Shown here piece after piece: positions 9,077 through 18,800 of a DNA stretch of 64,000 nt. Both the position numbers and the translations under genes were made by a program. Location: positions 63,378 to 127,377 of the forward strand of contig NZ_LMIE01000003.1 of the NCBI RefSeq assembly GCF_001428625.1, read 5' to 3'. The notes beneath the pieces are model-generated. The model did no database searches. It was not told where the DNA came from and worked only from the letters and a program-made list of their open reading frames with translations. The stretch is from Hydrogenophaga sp. Root209 (GTDB lineage Bacteria > Pseudomonadota > Gammaproteobacteria > Burkholderiales > Burkholderiaceae_C). The stretch's first letter is position 1, and the number at the start of each line of letters is the position of its first letter.

Positions 9077-9469
9077 ATGAGTTGCCGCGTGTTGATGATT
9101 GACGACAACGAGAACGACCTGTTGTTCACCCGCATCGCCTTGCAGCGCTGCGGAGTTCACTATGAGGTTCGCACGTTCGAGCGGGCGCAAGAGGCGCTCA
9201 GCCTGCTGGCCACCGATCCCGCGCACGGCATCGACCTCATCCTGCTGGACATCAACATGCCCGTCATGGACGGTTTCAGCTTCCTGCAGGCCTTTGAAGC
9301 CTTGCCTGCAGAGCAGCGCGGCCACACCGTGGTAGTGATGCTTTCGTCTTCGTCCGACCCGGCGGACCGCGCCCGCGCAGCGCGTCACGGCTGCGTCCGG
9401 GGATTCATGAACAAGCCGTTGGACAAGACGGCCGCCGCCAGCCTGATCCATTTGGTCCGCACACCATGA
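9077..9469 (+). CDS. Single-domain response regulator (CheY-like)
   Basis: A 130-residue stand-alone receiver. The acidic pocket is in MIDDNENDLLF, the phospho-acceptor is D58 in LLDINMPVMDG, the switch Ser is in VVMLSSSSDPAD and the conserved lysine is in FMNKPLDK. There is no output domain. A longer in-frame opening upstream was rejected because the receiver fold starts exactly at this ATG, with TGGAG about ten bases upstream. Its stop overlaps the start of the giant hybrid kinase by ATGA, so the two are probably translationally coupled. It likely exchanges phosphate with that kinase or the HPt domain. Confidence 0.9.
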   Translation: MSCRVLMIDDNENDLLFTRIALQRCGVHYEVRTFERAQEALSLLATDPAHGIDLILLDINMPVMDGFSFLQAFEALPAEQRGHTVVVMLSSSSDPADRARAARHGCVRGFMNKPLDKTAAASLIHLVRTP

Positions 9470-12400
9470 CACCCGGTCAGACCAGCCGCCGATGGGCGCT
9501 GGCACTGTGGTGCGCGGGTGTGCTGCTCAGCGCACTGGCCGCCGGGCAGGTGCAGCGCGACAACCACCGGCGGTTGGTGGCGAACACCGGCGCTGCCGCC
9601 GATGCGCTGGGCGCCGCGATCCAGGAGCGCTTCAAGCAGTACGAGTATGGCTTGCGAGGCGCTCGCGGAGCGGTGGCCGCCAGCGGTGGAGACAAGGTCA
9701 CGCGCGAACAATTCAAGGCCTATGTGAACAGCCGCGAGACCCGCGAGTTTCCCGGCGCGCGCGGCTTCGGTTTCATCCGGCAGGTACCGCGTGCCCACGA
9801 GGCCGCCTTCGTGGCCCGTGCACGCAACGAGGGTCCTGCCGACTTCAGCATTCGCGAGCTGGCGCCGCACACACACGACCGCTTCGTCATCCAGTACATC
9901 TATCCCGAGGATGCCAACCAGGGCGCCACCGGTCTGGACATCGCCTCCGAACCCAATCGCCGCGCGGCTGCGCTGTCGGCCGCGCGCGAGGCCGAGGCCC
10001 GCCTGACCGCACCCACCACCCTGGTGCAGGCCAGCGGGCTGGCACGCCGTGGGTTTCTGATGCTGCTGCCGGTGTACCGCGACTTCCCGCCCAGCCCGGA
10101 ACCGGCGGCCCGCGAGGCCGCCACGCTGGGCTGGACCTACGCGCCCCTGGTGGTCGACGAGGTGCTGGCCAACCTGGCGCCCCAGTTGCGCACGGTGGCG
10201 ATCTCTCTGACCGACGGTGCCGAGCAGGTGCCATTTTTCGAATCGCAAGATGCGTTCCGCTCGGACGTGGAGATCATCCGTCCGCTGGATGTGCAGGGCC
10301 GCCAGTGGGTGATGCGCGTGACCCCGCTGCCGGTTCTGATCGCGTCGACCCACACCGGCTCACCCGCATCAACCCTGATGGCGGGGCTGGCCTTGAGCAG
10401 CCTGCTGGCCGTGGGCCTGGCCTTGCTGCTGGAGCACCGATGGCGCACGCGCGAGCACACCCCACCAGCGACGGTGATGCGGCAGTTTCGCCGCCAGCCC
10501 GTGCACCTGGCGGCATTCCTGCGCAGCCGGCTCGCCCTGCGCGCCGGCATCGGTTTTGCCGTGGTGCTGGCGCTGCTGGTCACCAACGACTACTTTCAGC
10601 AGCTCAAGGCACAGCACCAGCAAGCCGAACTGGCGCTGCTGGGTGCCGTGGACTCGCTGGCGCGCACCGCCGAAAGCAAGTACGCCGAGCGGCGGCGCAG
10701 CGTGCTGTTTCTGGCCAACACGCCACCGGTCAAGGGCCTGGTTCGAGCCCTGCAGCAGGGTGGGGTGGATACGCAGGAGGCGTCCACCTCGGCGCTGTGG
10801 CGGCGTCGCATGGAGCAGATCTTCACCGCCTACCTGGCCGCCACGCCCGAGGTGTTCATGGTGCGTTTCGTTGGCGCCGCCGATGAGGGCCAGGAAATCG
10901 TGCGGGTGGCGCGCCAGGAGGGCCACATCGTGGTGACAGCGCCCGATCGCCTGCAACGCAAGGGCGACACGCCGTACATGCGAGAGGCGCTGCGCCTGGG
11001 GGACGGCCATGTCTTCGTGTCGGAGGTGAACCTCAAGCGGGAATACGGCCCGGTGGATCTGCCGCACCGCCCCACCATCCGCTACGCCACACCCGTGCGC
11101 GACCCCCAGGGCCGGGTGTTTGGCGCGATCGTGATCAACGTGGATCTGACCGGGCGACTGGGTGCGCTGCCGGCTGGCGCAGGCCCCAGGCCGGATGTCT
11201 ACGCGACCAATTCGCAAGGGGATTTTGTGGCCCACCCCGATCCATCAATGACCTTTGGCTTCAACCTGGGCCAACGCCACCTGTGGAGCGACGTGTTCCA
11301 GCCGGCAGTGCCCCCCGATGCGTCCACCGGGGAGCGCGTCACGTGGTGGACCGGCCCTCAGGGCCTGGTGATGGCCGCGCAGGCCAGCGTGATCGGCAAC
11401 CCCGATTCGTCCATCGGCGTCCTGCGCTACACAGCCACCCGCCTGGAGAGCGACCTGAAAGCGGCGGCACTGGCCAACGCGCGTGGGGGCCTGCCCCCCA
11501 TGCTGGCCGCGGGCCTCGTGGGGGCCTTCATGCTCTATCTGTACTGGGTGGGCGTGCAGCGCAGGTTTCAGGCGCGCGAGGATCGCCTGCAGCTTGCCGC
11601 CATCGTCGACCAGTCCCCAGATGCCATCGTTGGCCTGGACACCAAGGGCCGCGTGACATCGTGGAACCGGGGTGCGCAGCGGCTCTTTGGCTACGCGGCG
11701 AAGGAAGCCATGGGGCAGGGGCTGGATGCGCTCACCATGCCACCGGGCCAGCCGAGCGACACGGTGCGGGCGATCGGGACGCTGCCCGATTCGGGTGATG
11801 CGCCCCCGATGGAACTGTGGCGCCAGACGCGCACCGGCCAGGCCGTGCTGGTATCGATGACCCTTTCGCGGCTGGACGACGAGGCGGGCTCGCCGATGGG
11901 CGCATCGGTGATCGTGCGCGACGTCACGGCCGAGCGCGCGGCCCAGCGCAAGGTGGTGGAGCTCAAGGAAGGACTGGAGACGCAGGTGAAGGACCGCACC
12001 GCCGCCCTGGCCGAGGAGCACGAGCGGCTCGACAACATCCTGCGTGGCACCGACGCCGGCACCTGGGAATGGAACGTGCAGACCGGAGAGCTGCGTGTCA
12101 ACGAGCGCTGGGCCAGCATCATCGGCTACCGCATCGACGAGCTCGCGCCGCTCTCCTTGGACCGTTGGCTGGAGCGCCTCCACCCCGGCGACCAGACACT
12201 GACCAACGAGATGCTGCAAGGACATTTCCGCGGCGCTTTCGACATGTACGAATGTGAGGTGCGCGCGCGCCACCGGGACGGTCACTGGGTCTGGGTGCTC
12301 GACCGCGGCCGGGTGCGCAGCTGGACCGCCGATGGACAGCCCGAGTGGATGTACGGCACACACCAGGACATCTCCGCCAGCAAGCAGGCGCAAGAGAACA

Positions 12401-14607
12401 CCGTGCGCAGCGAGGCCTTGCTGCGGGGCGCGATCGACGCGGTGGATGAAGCATTCGTGCTGTTCGATCCCGAAGACCGGCTGGTCTTCTGCAACGAGAA
12501 ATACCGCCAGATCTCCCCCAGGATGGCCCACCTCATGGTGCCGGGCGTGCGGTTCGAGGACATCCTGCGCGCCAGCATCGCACTGGGCGACCATGAAGAC
12601 ACCAGCGGGCGCGAGGAAGCCTGGGTGGCCGATCGGCTGGCGGCCCACCGCTCCGGCAACACCGAGATGCTGCAGCAGCTCACCAACGGCCGCACGCTGC
12701 GCCTGGTCGAGCGCCGCATGCCCGATGGCCACACCGTGGGTTTCCGCATCGACATCACCGACCTCGTGCAGGCCAAGGAACAGGCGCAGGAAGCCTCGCG
12801 CATCAAGGGCGAGTTCCTGGCCAACATGAGCCACGAAATCCGCACGCCGCTCAACGCCATGATCGGCATGACCCACCTGCTGGGCGACACACCACTGACC
12901 ACCTACCAGACGCAACTGCTGTCGAAGTCGCGGGTGGCCAGCCGCTCGCTGCTGGGCCTGGTCAACGACGTGCTTGACCTGGCCAAGATCGAGGCCGGGG
13001 GTTTCGATCTGGACCAGAGGCCCTTCAGCCCGCAGGACATGCTGGGCGAGATGGATGCGCTGTTCCGCCCCCAGGCCGAGGCCGCCGGCATCCGCTACCT
13101 GATCACGGTGGCGCACGACGTGCCGCGCGTGCTGCTGGGCGACGCCCTGCGCGTGCGGCAGATCTTCATCAACCTGATCGGCAACGCGCTGAAATTCACG
13201 CAGGCGGGCAACGTGTGGGTGACGCTGGAAACCGTGGCGATGGACGATGCCCAGGTGCGCCTGCGCAGCACGGTGCGCGACACCGGCACCGGCATCGATG
13301 CCGACACGCAGTCCCGGCTGTTCACGCCGTTCACCCAGGCCGACACCTCCTCCACCCGCCGCTTCAGCGGCACCGGTCTGGGCCTGTCGATCGTGCGCAA
13401 GCTCACCGAGATGATGGGCGGCGAGGTGGGTCTGCGCAGCGAACCCGGACACGGCAGCGAGTTCTGGTTCGAGCTGGTGTTGCAGCGCCCTACGGCTGCC
13501 ACGCTGCAGGCCCTGGGCGCCGCCGCTCGCGACAACGGGGAGCGCCTCGAGGCGCCCGGGCAGGCGCTGCGCCACCTCAACCTGCTGCTGGTGGACGACA
13601 GCGAGATCAACCTGGAGGTGGCCTCCGGCCTGCTCGGACGCGAAGGGGCCCGCGTGTGCCTGGCGCGCACCGGGCGCGAGGCCCTGGAGGCCTTACGCGC
13701 AACGCCCCAGGCCTTCGACGCGGTGCTCATGGACCTGCAGATGCCCGAAATGGACGGCCTGGAGGCCACACGGCGCGTGCGCGGCGAGCTCGGATTGATG
13801 AATCTGCCGGTGATTGCGCTCACGGCAGGCGCGCTCGCCGAAGAACGCCTGCACGCCATGGAGGCCGGCATGAACGGTTTCCTCACCAAACCGCTGGACC
13901 CCGAGCGGCTGGTGCGCATGGTGCGCGAGTGCGTCGACCAGGCGAGCGCAAACGCAGTCCACGCACCAGATCCACCGGGCGTGCCCACGGCGTTTGCACC
14001 ACCGGACGGCGCCTGGCCGCAGATCCCCGGCCTGGACAGCGCGCTGGCCCAACACCGGCTGGGGGGCGACCTGGAGCTGTGGCTGAAGTCGCTTCAGCGT
14101 CTGCAGGACGAGTTCGGCGACCTCGCGGTGCGCGCCCTCGCCCTGCCCGAGGCCGACACCGAGCGCCAGAGACTCGCCGCGCGGCTGCACAAGCTGCGCG
14201 GCAGCGCCGGCACGCTGGGCGCCACCGAGCTGATGCAGCTCGCCCAGGCACTCGAAACCGGCCTGGTCGACAACCGCCCCCCTGCGCAGCTCGACGCGCG
14301 TTGGCGCGCGCTGCAGAACGCGCTGGAGGCGCTGCGCCGCCACAGCGAACCGGTCTTGAAGGCCGCTCGCCGCGCCGCGCCGAGCAACACAGCCCCGGTT
14401 CCCTCGGGAACAGCCGAGGCCGACATCCCGCACTTTCTGGAGCTGCTGCAGCGCCAGGACCTCGACGCACTGACCTGGTGGAAGCTGCACGCCAGCGGGT
14501 TGAGGGTTCGACTGGGTGCGGCCACAGTGGAACGCGTGGGACACTGGCTCGACGAGCTCGACTTCGCGAGCGCCAGTGCAGCCTTGACCGAGGAACTTCC
14601 ACCATGA
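9466..14607 (+). CDS. Hybrid sensor histidine kinase: CHASE, second sensor, PAS x3, HisKA, HATPase, REC, HPt
   Basis: A 1713-residue membrane-bound phosphorelay kinase. Order by eye: membrane segment (about 9-28), CHASE sensor (52-285), membrane segment (302-322), another (358-375), a second large periplasmic Cache-like sensor (380-675), membrane segment (679-695), PAS domains near 709-822, 854-975 and 984-1099, HisKA with H1123 in NMSHEIRTPLN, HATPase (about 1221-1339, GTGLGLSIVRKL), receiver with D1423 in LMDLQMPEMDG, and HPt with H1575 in LHKLRGSAGTLG. Two separate extracytoplasmic sensors in one chain are unusual. It has the complete His-Asp-His chain but no effector. It overlaps both neighbours by four bases. 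Confidence 0.92.
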   Translation: MTPGQTSRRWALALWCAGVLLSALAAGQVQRDNHRRLVANTGAAADALGAAIQERFKQYEYGLRGARGAVAASGGDKVTREQFKAYVNSRETREFPGARGFGFIRQVPRAHEAAFVARARNEGPADFSIRELAPHTHDRFVIQYIYPEDANQGATGLDIASEPNRRAAALSAAREAEARLTAPTTLVQASGLARRGFLMLLPVYRDFPPSPEPAAREAATLGWTYAPLVVDEVLANLAPQLRTVAISLTDGAEQVPFFESQDAFRSDVEIIRPLDVQGRQWVMRVTPLPVLIASTHTGSPASTLMAGLALSSLLAVGLALLLEHRWRTREHTPPATVMRQFRRQPVHLAAFLRSRLALRAGIGFAVVLALLVTNDYFQQLKAQHQQAELALLGAVDSLARTAESKYAERRRSVLFLANTPPVKGLVRALQQGGVDTQEASTSALWRRRMEQIFTAYLAATPEVFMVRFVGAADEGQEIVRVARQEGHIVVTAPDRLQRKGDTPYMREALRLGDGHVFVSEVNLKREYGPVDLPHRPTIRYATPVRDPQGRVFGAIVINVDLTGRLGALPAGAGPRPDVYATNSQGDFVAHPDPSMTFGFNLGQRHLWSDVFQPAVPPDASTGERVTWWTGPQGLVMAAQASVIGNPDSSIGVLRYTATRLESDLKAAALANARGGLPPMLAAGLVGAFMLYLYWVGVQRRFQAREDRLQLAAIVDQSPDAIVGLDTKGRVTSWNRGAQRLFGYAAKEAMGQGLDALTMPPGQPSDTVRAIGTLPDSGDAPPMELWRQTRTGQAVLVSMTLSRLDDEAGSPMGASVIVRDVTAERAAQRKVVELKEGLETQVKDRTAALAEEHERLDNILRGTDAGTWEWNVQTGELRVNERWASIIGYRIDELAPLSLDRWLERLHPGDQTLTNEMLQGHFRGAFDMYECEVRARHRDGHWVWVLDRGRVRSWTADGQPEWMYGTHQDISASKQAQENTVRSEALLRGAIDAVDEAFVLFDPEDRLVFCNEKYRQISPRMAHLMVPGVRFEDILRASIALGDHEDTSGREEAWVADRLAAHRSGNTEMLQQLTNGRTLRLVERRMPDGHTVGFRIDITDLVQAKEQAQEASRIKGEFLANMSHEIRTPLNAMIGMTHLLGDTPLTTYQTQLLSKSRVASRSLLGLVNDVLDLAKIEAGGFDLDQRPFSPQDMLGEMDALFRPQAEAAGIRYLITVAHDVPRVLLGDALRVRQIFINLIGNALKFTQAGNVWVTLETVAMDDAQVRLRSTVRDTGTGIDADTQSRLFTPFTQADTSSTRRFSGTGLGLSIVRKLTEMMGGEVGLRSEPGHGSEFWFELVLQRPTAATLQALGAAARDNGERLEAPGQALRHLNLLLVDDSEINLEVASGLLGREGARVCLARTGREALEALRATPQAFDAVLMDLQMPEMDGLEATRRVRGELGLMNLPVIALTAGALAEERLHAMEAGMNGFLTKPLDPERLVRMVRECVDQASANAVHAPDPPGVPTAFAPPDGAWPQIPGLDSALAQHRLGGDLELWLKSLQRLQDEFGDLAVRALALPEADTERQRLAARLHKLRGSAGTLGATELMQLAQALETGLVDNRPPAQLDARWRALQNALEALRRHSEPVLKAARRAAPSNTAPVPSGTAEADIPHFLELLQRQDLDALTWWKLHASGLRVRLGAATVERVGHWLDELDFASASAALTEELPP

Positions 14608-15812
14608 TCAGCCCCACCACCGGGCTTGAGACCGCCGCCGCGCCGCCGCTGCTGCCCGACATCCTGATCGTCGACGACGATCCGGGGATGGTGCAGGCCC
14701 TGGCGCGGGTGATCCGCCCGCTGGGGCGCCTGCGCTTTGCCACCCAGGGTCTGGACGCGCTGCGGCTGATGGCCGAGTCGCCGCCCGACCTGGTGCTGCT
14801 TGATGCCCAGATGCCGGGCATGTCCGGCTTCGAGGTGCTGGAGGCCATCAAGGGCGATCCGATGCTGGCCGACATCCCGGTGATCTTCGTGACCAGCCAC
14901 GCCGAAGCCACCTTCGAGCAAACCGGGCTGGAGAAGGGCGCGGCCGACTTCATTGCCAAACCGATCCGCCCGGCCATCGTGCAGGCACGTGTGCGCACCC
15001 AGCTGCGGCTCAAGCAGGCCAACGATGCGCTCAAGAAGGTGGCCGCCACCGACCGCCTGAACCTGGCCGAGGCCCTGGTTGAACTGCGGGAGAGCCATGC
15101 CCAGCTGCTCAAGACCGCCGAGGAACTGCAGCTCGCCAACGAAGGCCTGCTGCAGTTCGTGCGCATCTCGTCCCACGACCTGCGCGAGCCATTGAACACG
15201 GTGGTGCAGTTCATCGGGCTGGTGGAAGAAGACCACGGCGCCGACCTGCCCCCGGACACACGCCACTACCTCAAGCTGGTGCGCAACGCGGGCGAGCGCA
15301 TGCGCACGCTGCTTGACGATGTGGTGCGCTATGCACGCCTGCAGCATGGCGAGACCGAGCCGCGCACGCCGGTGGCGCTGGCGCCACTCATGGCCGAGGT
15401 GTGCGATGCCCTGGCCGCGCAGCTGGACGCCACCGGTGCGCAGCTGCACATCGGCGAGCTGCCGGTGGTCATGGGTCACGCGAGCCTGCTCTCCCAGCTG
15501 TTCCAGAACCTGGTGACCAACGCACTGAAGTTCATGCCGCCGGGCCGCGCGCCCCGCATCGAAATCACGGCCGAGACCCACGCCGACATGACCATGGTCA
15601 GCGTGAAAGACAACGGCATCGGCATCTCGCCCGAAGGCATGGACAAGCTGTTCCAGCCGTTTTCACGGCTGAACCTCCGGCGCGAATTCGAAGGCTCGGG
15701 GCTGGGGCTGGCGATCAGCCGCCAGATTGCCGAGACACACGGCGGCACGATCACCGTGCGATCGCGACCGGACGAAGGCTCGGCGTTCGAAGTGCGACTG
15801 CCGCTGGCCTGA
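14604..15812 (+). CDS. Response regulator-histidine kinase fusion (REC-HisKA-HATPase)
   Basis: A 402-residue soluble protein. An N-terminal receiver (about 20-140, D67 in VLLDAQMPGMSG) is followed by a helical linker, a HisKA of the phytochrome-like type with H191 in ISSHDLREPLN, and an HATPase domain with N-box QNLVTNALKFMP and G2 box GSGLGLAISRQIAETHGG. This order suits an intermediate relay that receives phosphate from the upstream HPt and changes its own kinase activity. The ATG at 14604 overlaps the hybrid kinase stop by ATGA, so the three genes 9077-15812 act as one operon. An open frame continues upstream within the kinase gene, but it has no receiver-like content. Confidence 0.92.
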   Translation: MISPTTGLETAAAPPLLPDILIVDDDPGMVQALARVIRPLGRLRFATQGLDALRLMAESPPDLVLLDAQMPGMSGFEVLEAIKGDPMLADIPVIFVTSHAEATFEQTGLEKGAADFIAKPIRPAIVQARVRTQLRLKQANDALKKVAATDRLNLAEALVELRESHAQLLKTAEELQLANEGLLQFVRISSHDLREPLNTVVQFIGLVEEDHGADLPPDTRHYLKLVRNAGERMRTLLDDVVRYARLQHGETEPRTPVALAPLMAEVCDALAAQLDATGAQLHIGELPVVMGHASLLSQLFQNLVTNALKFMPPGRAPRIEITAETHADMTMVSVKDNGIGISPEGMDKLFQPFSRLNLRREFEGSGLGLAISRQIAETHGGTITVRSRPDEGSAFEVRLPLA

Positions 15813-15823
15813 ACCCGTCCAGA

Positions 15824-18800
15824 TCAATCCACCATCCTGAACACCGCGCGCAAGGCCTCCAGCCGCGGCGGTTTGCTGAGCAGGTGGTCCACGTGAGGCG
15901 GGCACTCGCCCTCTTCCCGCATGCGCCGACCCCAGCCCGTGAGCATCACCACCGGCGTGCCGGGCGACGCGGCCTTGACGGCGGCCGCCACGGACCGGCC
16001 ATCGACCTCGGGCATGCCGAGATCGGTGATGACCACGTCGAACGCCTGCGCCGACAGCGCCGCCTTGAACGCCGCGATGCCCTCGCCGCCCCCGGCCGCC
16101 GTGGCCACCGCGTGTCCTTCCGCGGCCAGGGTGTCGGACAAGGAACGCAGCAGCAGGGGATCGTCGTCCACCAGCAGGATCTTCAGCACCCGGCGCTGGG
16201 CGGGTGCTGAAATTGGCGCTGCGTCGATCGAGGCTGGCTCGGCGTGCGCGGCAAAGTCCAGACAGATGGTGGTGCCCTCGCCCGGCGCGCTCTCAATGGT
16301 GATCTCCGCGCCGTGGCGCTGCATGCTGCCGTAGACCATGGCCAGGCCAAGCCCGGAGCCGCGCTGGCCCTTGGTGGTGAAGAACGGCTCCAGGCAGCGC
16401 CGTTGCGTCTCGGTGTCCATGCCGATGCCGGTGTCGATCACTTCCAGTTGCACCCGCAGCGCTCCGTCGGCGAGCACCGCGCGCCGCGTGCGCAGCGTGA
16501 GCGTGCCGCCCTCGGGCATGGCGTCCACCGCATTGAGCACGAGGTTGGTCACCGCGTCGCGGATCTCGCCTTCCATGACGAAGACCGGGGACAACAGGTC
16601 TCCCAGGTCGAGCGCGATGTCCACGGAGATGCCCGCTTGCTGCGGCATGTCGCGCCAACGCGCGCGCGTGAGGTCGAGCACCTGCCTGACGAGCTGGTTG
16701 AGGTCCACCGCGCGACGCCGCACGCCGGCATCGCTGGGCCGGTAGAAATCGCGCATGCGCGCCACGGTTTCGGCCACGTCGTCGATGGCGATCTGCACCG
16801 TCAGCAGCTGGGCGCGTCCACGCTCGCTCAACGCCGGTTCGTTGGCCAGCAGCGATTCGGTATAGAGCACCACCGGCGATATGGCGTTGTTGATGTCGTG
16901 CGCAATGCCGCTGGCCATTTGCCCCAGCACGCGCAGCCGCTCCTGCTGCAGCACCACCTGTTGCGCTTCGCTGAGCTCGTCGTAGGCCTGCTGCAGCGAC
17001 CGGTGCAGCCGGGCCTGGCTGGCGGCCAGCGCCACGTGCTCGGCGAGCTGGCGCATGAACTCGCATTCACCGCTGTCAAAGCCGTGGCTCTGCGCGCGCG
17101 CGGCCACCAGCACGCCCAACACCTCGCCCTGCGCATGCAGGGGCGCAAACACCGCCGATCCCATGCCGGTGTGTGCCAGCCGCTGGAGCCAGGAAAACGG
17201 GGTGTCGGCCAGCACCGGCTCGTGCACGAGTTCGCCGCTCGCGCAGCGCGCCAGACCGCTGTCCGCCAGGGGCAGCACATCGCCCTCGCGCAGCCCGATC
17301 ACCTGCCCACGCCTGGTGGCCTTCGCACTCAGGTGGGCGACGGTGAAGGCCTGGGTGGGCAGGTCGAACAGCAGGGCTGCGGAAAACACGGTCGAAAACC
17401 GGGACTCGATGTTGTCGCAGACCACGCGAAAGATGCGGTCCAGGTCGAGGCGTTCGTCGGTGGCGCGAACGATGTGGTTGAGCAGCTCGGTGCGCGAGAG
17501 CTGCAACTGCAGCCGTGCTTCGGCCTCGACGCGCTCGGTGACGTCCTGCACGGTGCCTCCGATCGACACCATCGCACCGCTGGCGTCGCGCCGGGGTTCG
17601 TCGATGTTTTCCTCATACCAGCGGACCTCTCCGCCGGGTTGGACACAACGGTAGGTCCAGCGTCGCGAGGTACCGTCCCGAAGGCACTCGGTCATCGTCC
17701 GCAGGTAATCGGCACGGTCGTTCGGGTGGATGCGATCCATGGTCTGCTCCACGCTGGGCGGGCCGTCGGCTGGATCGCGGCCCGTCAAGGCATAAAGGTT
17801 GGCCGACCACACGGCCGAATGGTCCTGGGCCAGGCGCTCCCAACTGCCCATGCGGGCCAGCGACTGCGAGCGCGCCAGGCTGACCTGCGAAGCCTGCACC
17901 GCCATCAGCGCCTGCGCGCGTTGCTGCTCCAGCGCCACCTGGTCGGTGATGTCCATCGCCACCACCAGCTCGGCATCGCGACCGTTGTAGTTCAGGCTCT
18001 GGGTGGTGATGTCCACCGCGATGGATGTGCCGTTCTTGCGCAAATGCACCCAGGTGCCCACGCGCTCACGGCCATCGGGCGACACCACGGAAGCGCGGCT
18101 GCGCAGGCGATGTCTTTCGCCCGCGGGGCGGATGTCGTCGATGGACAGTGCGAGGAACTCCTCGCGGCTGTAGCCGTACTGTTCAATGGCGGCGTTGTTC
18201 ACTTCAAGGAACGCACGGGTGGCGCGGTCGAACACCCACATCGGGTGCGGATTGCCCAGGAACAGCAGTTGGAAGCCACCGCGCAGTCGGGCTTCCTTCT
18301 GCTCGGCCAGCTTGCGCTGGGTGATGTCACGCTCGGTCGCCACCCAATGGGTGAAACGGCCTGTGCCGTCGGTGATCGGCACCATGTCCAGCTCCAGCCA
18401 GAACTCGCTGCCGTCCTTGCGGTAGTTGATCAACTCCTCGCGAACCGGCTCCCGGTGCTCGATGCTGCGGCGGATGCGTTCGAGCGCATCGGGATCGGTC
18501 ATGGGGCCGTGCAGCATGCCCGGGGTCTGTCCGATCGCCTCCGCCGCGCTGTAACCGGTCAGGCGCTCGAACGCCTGGTTGACATACAGGATGCGCGGAC
18601 CCAGCCCATCGGACGACTCGACCCCGGTGATCAGCACGATGTCGTTGACCCGCGCCACGCAGGTCTCCAGCAGCTTGAGCCGGGCTTCGCTGGCGTGGCG
18701 TTCCTGTGCCTTCTGCAACTGGTCCAGCGCCGCGGACAGGCTCTCGCCAATGGCCGTCAACAGCTGGCTCTCCTCCTCCCGGAAGTACATCGGCTCATCG

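Noticed and set aside
11245-13575. A 776-codon minus-strand frame inside the 1713-residue kinase
   Set aside because: It is a high-GC shadow of the PAS and HisKA region with low-complexity composition.
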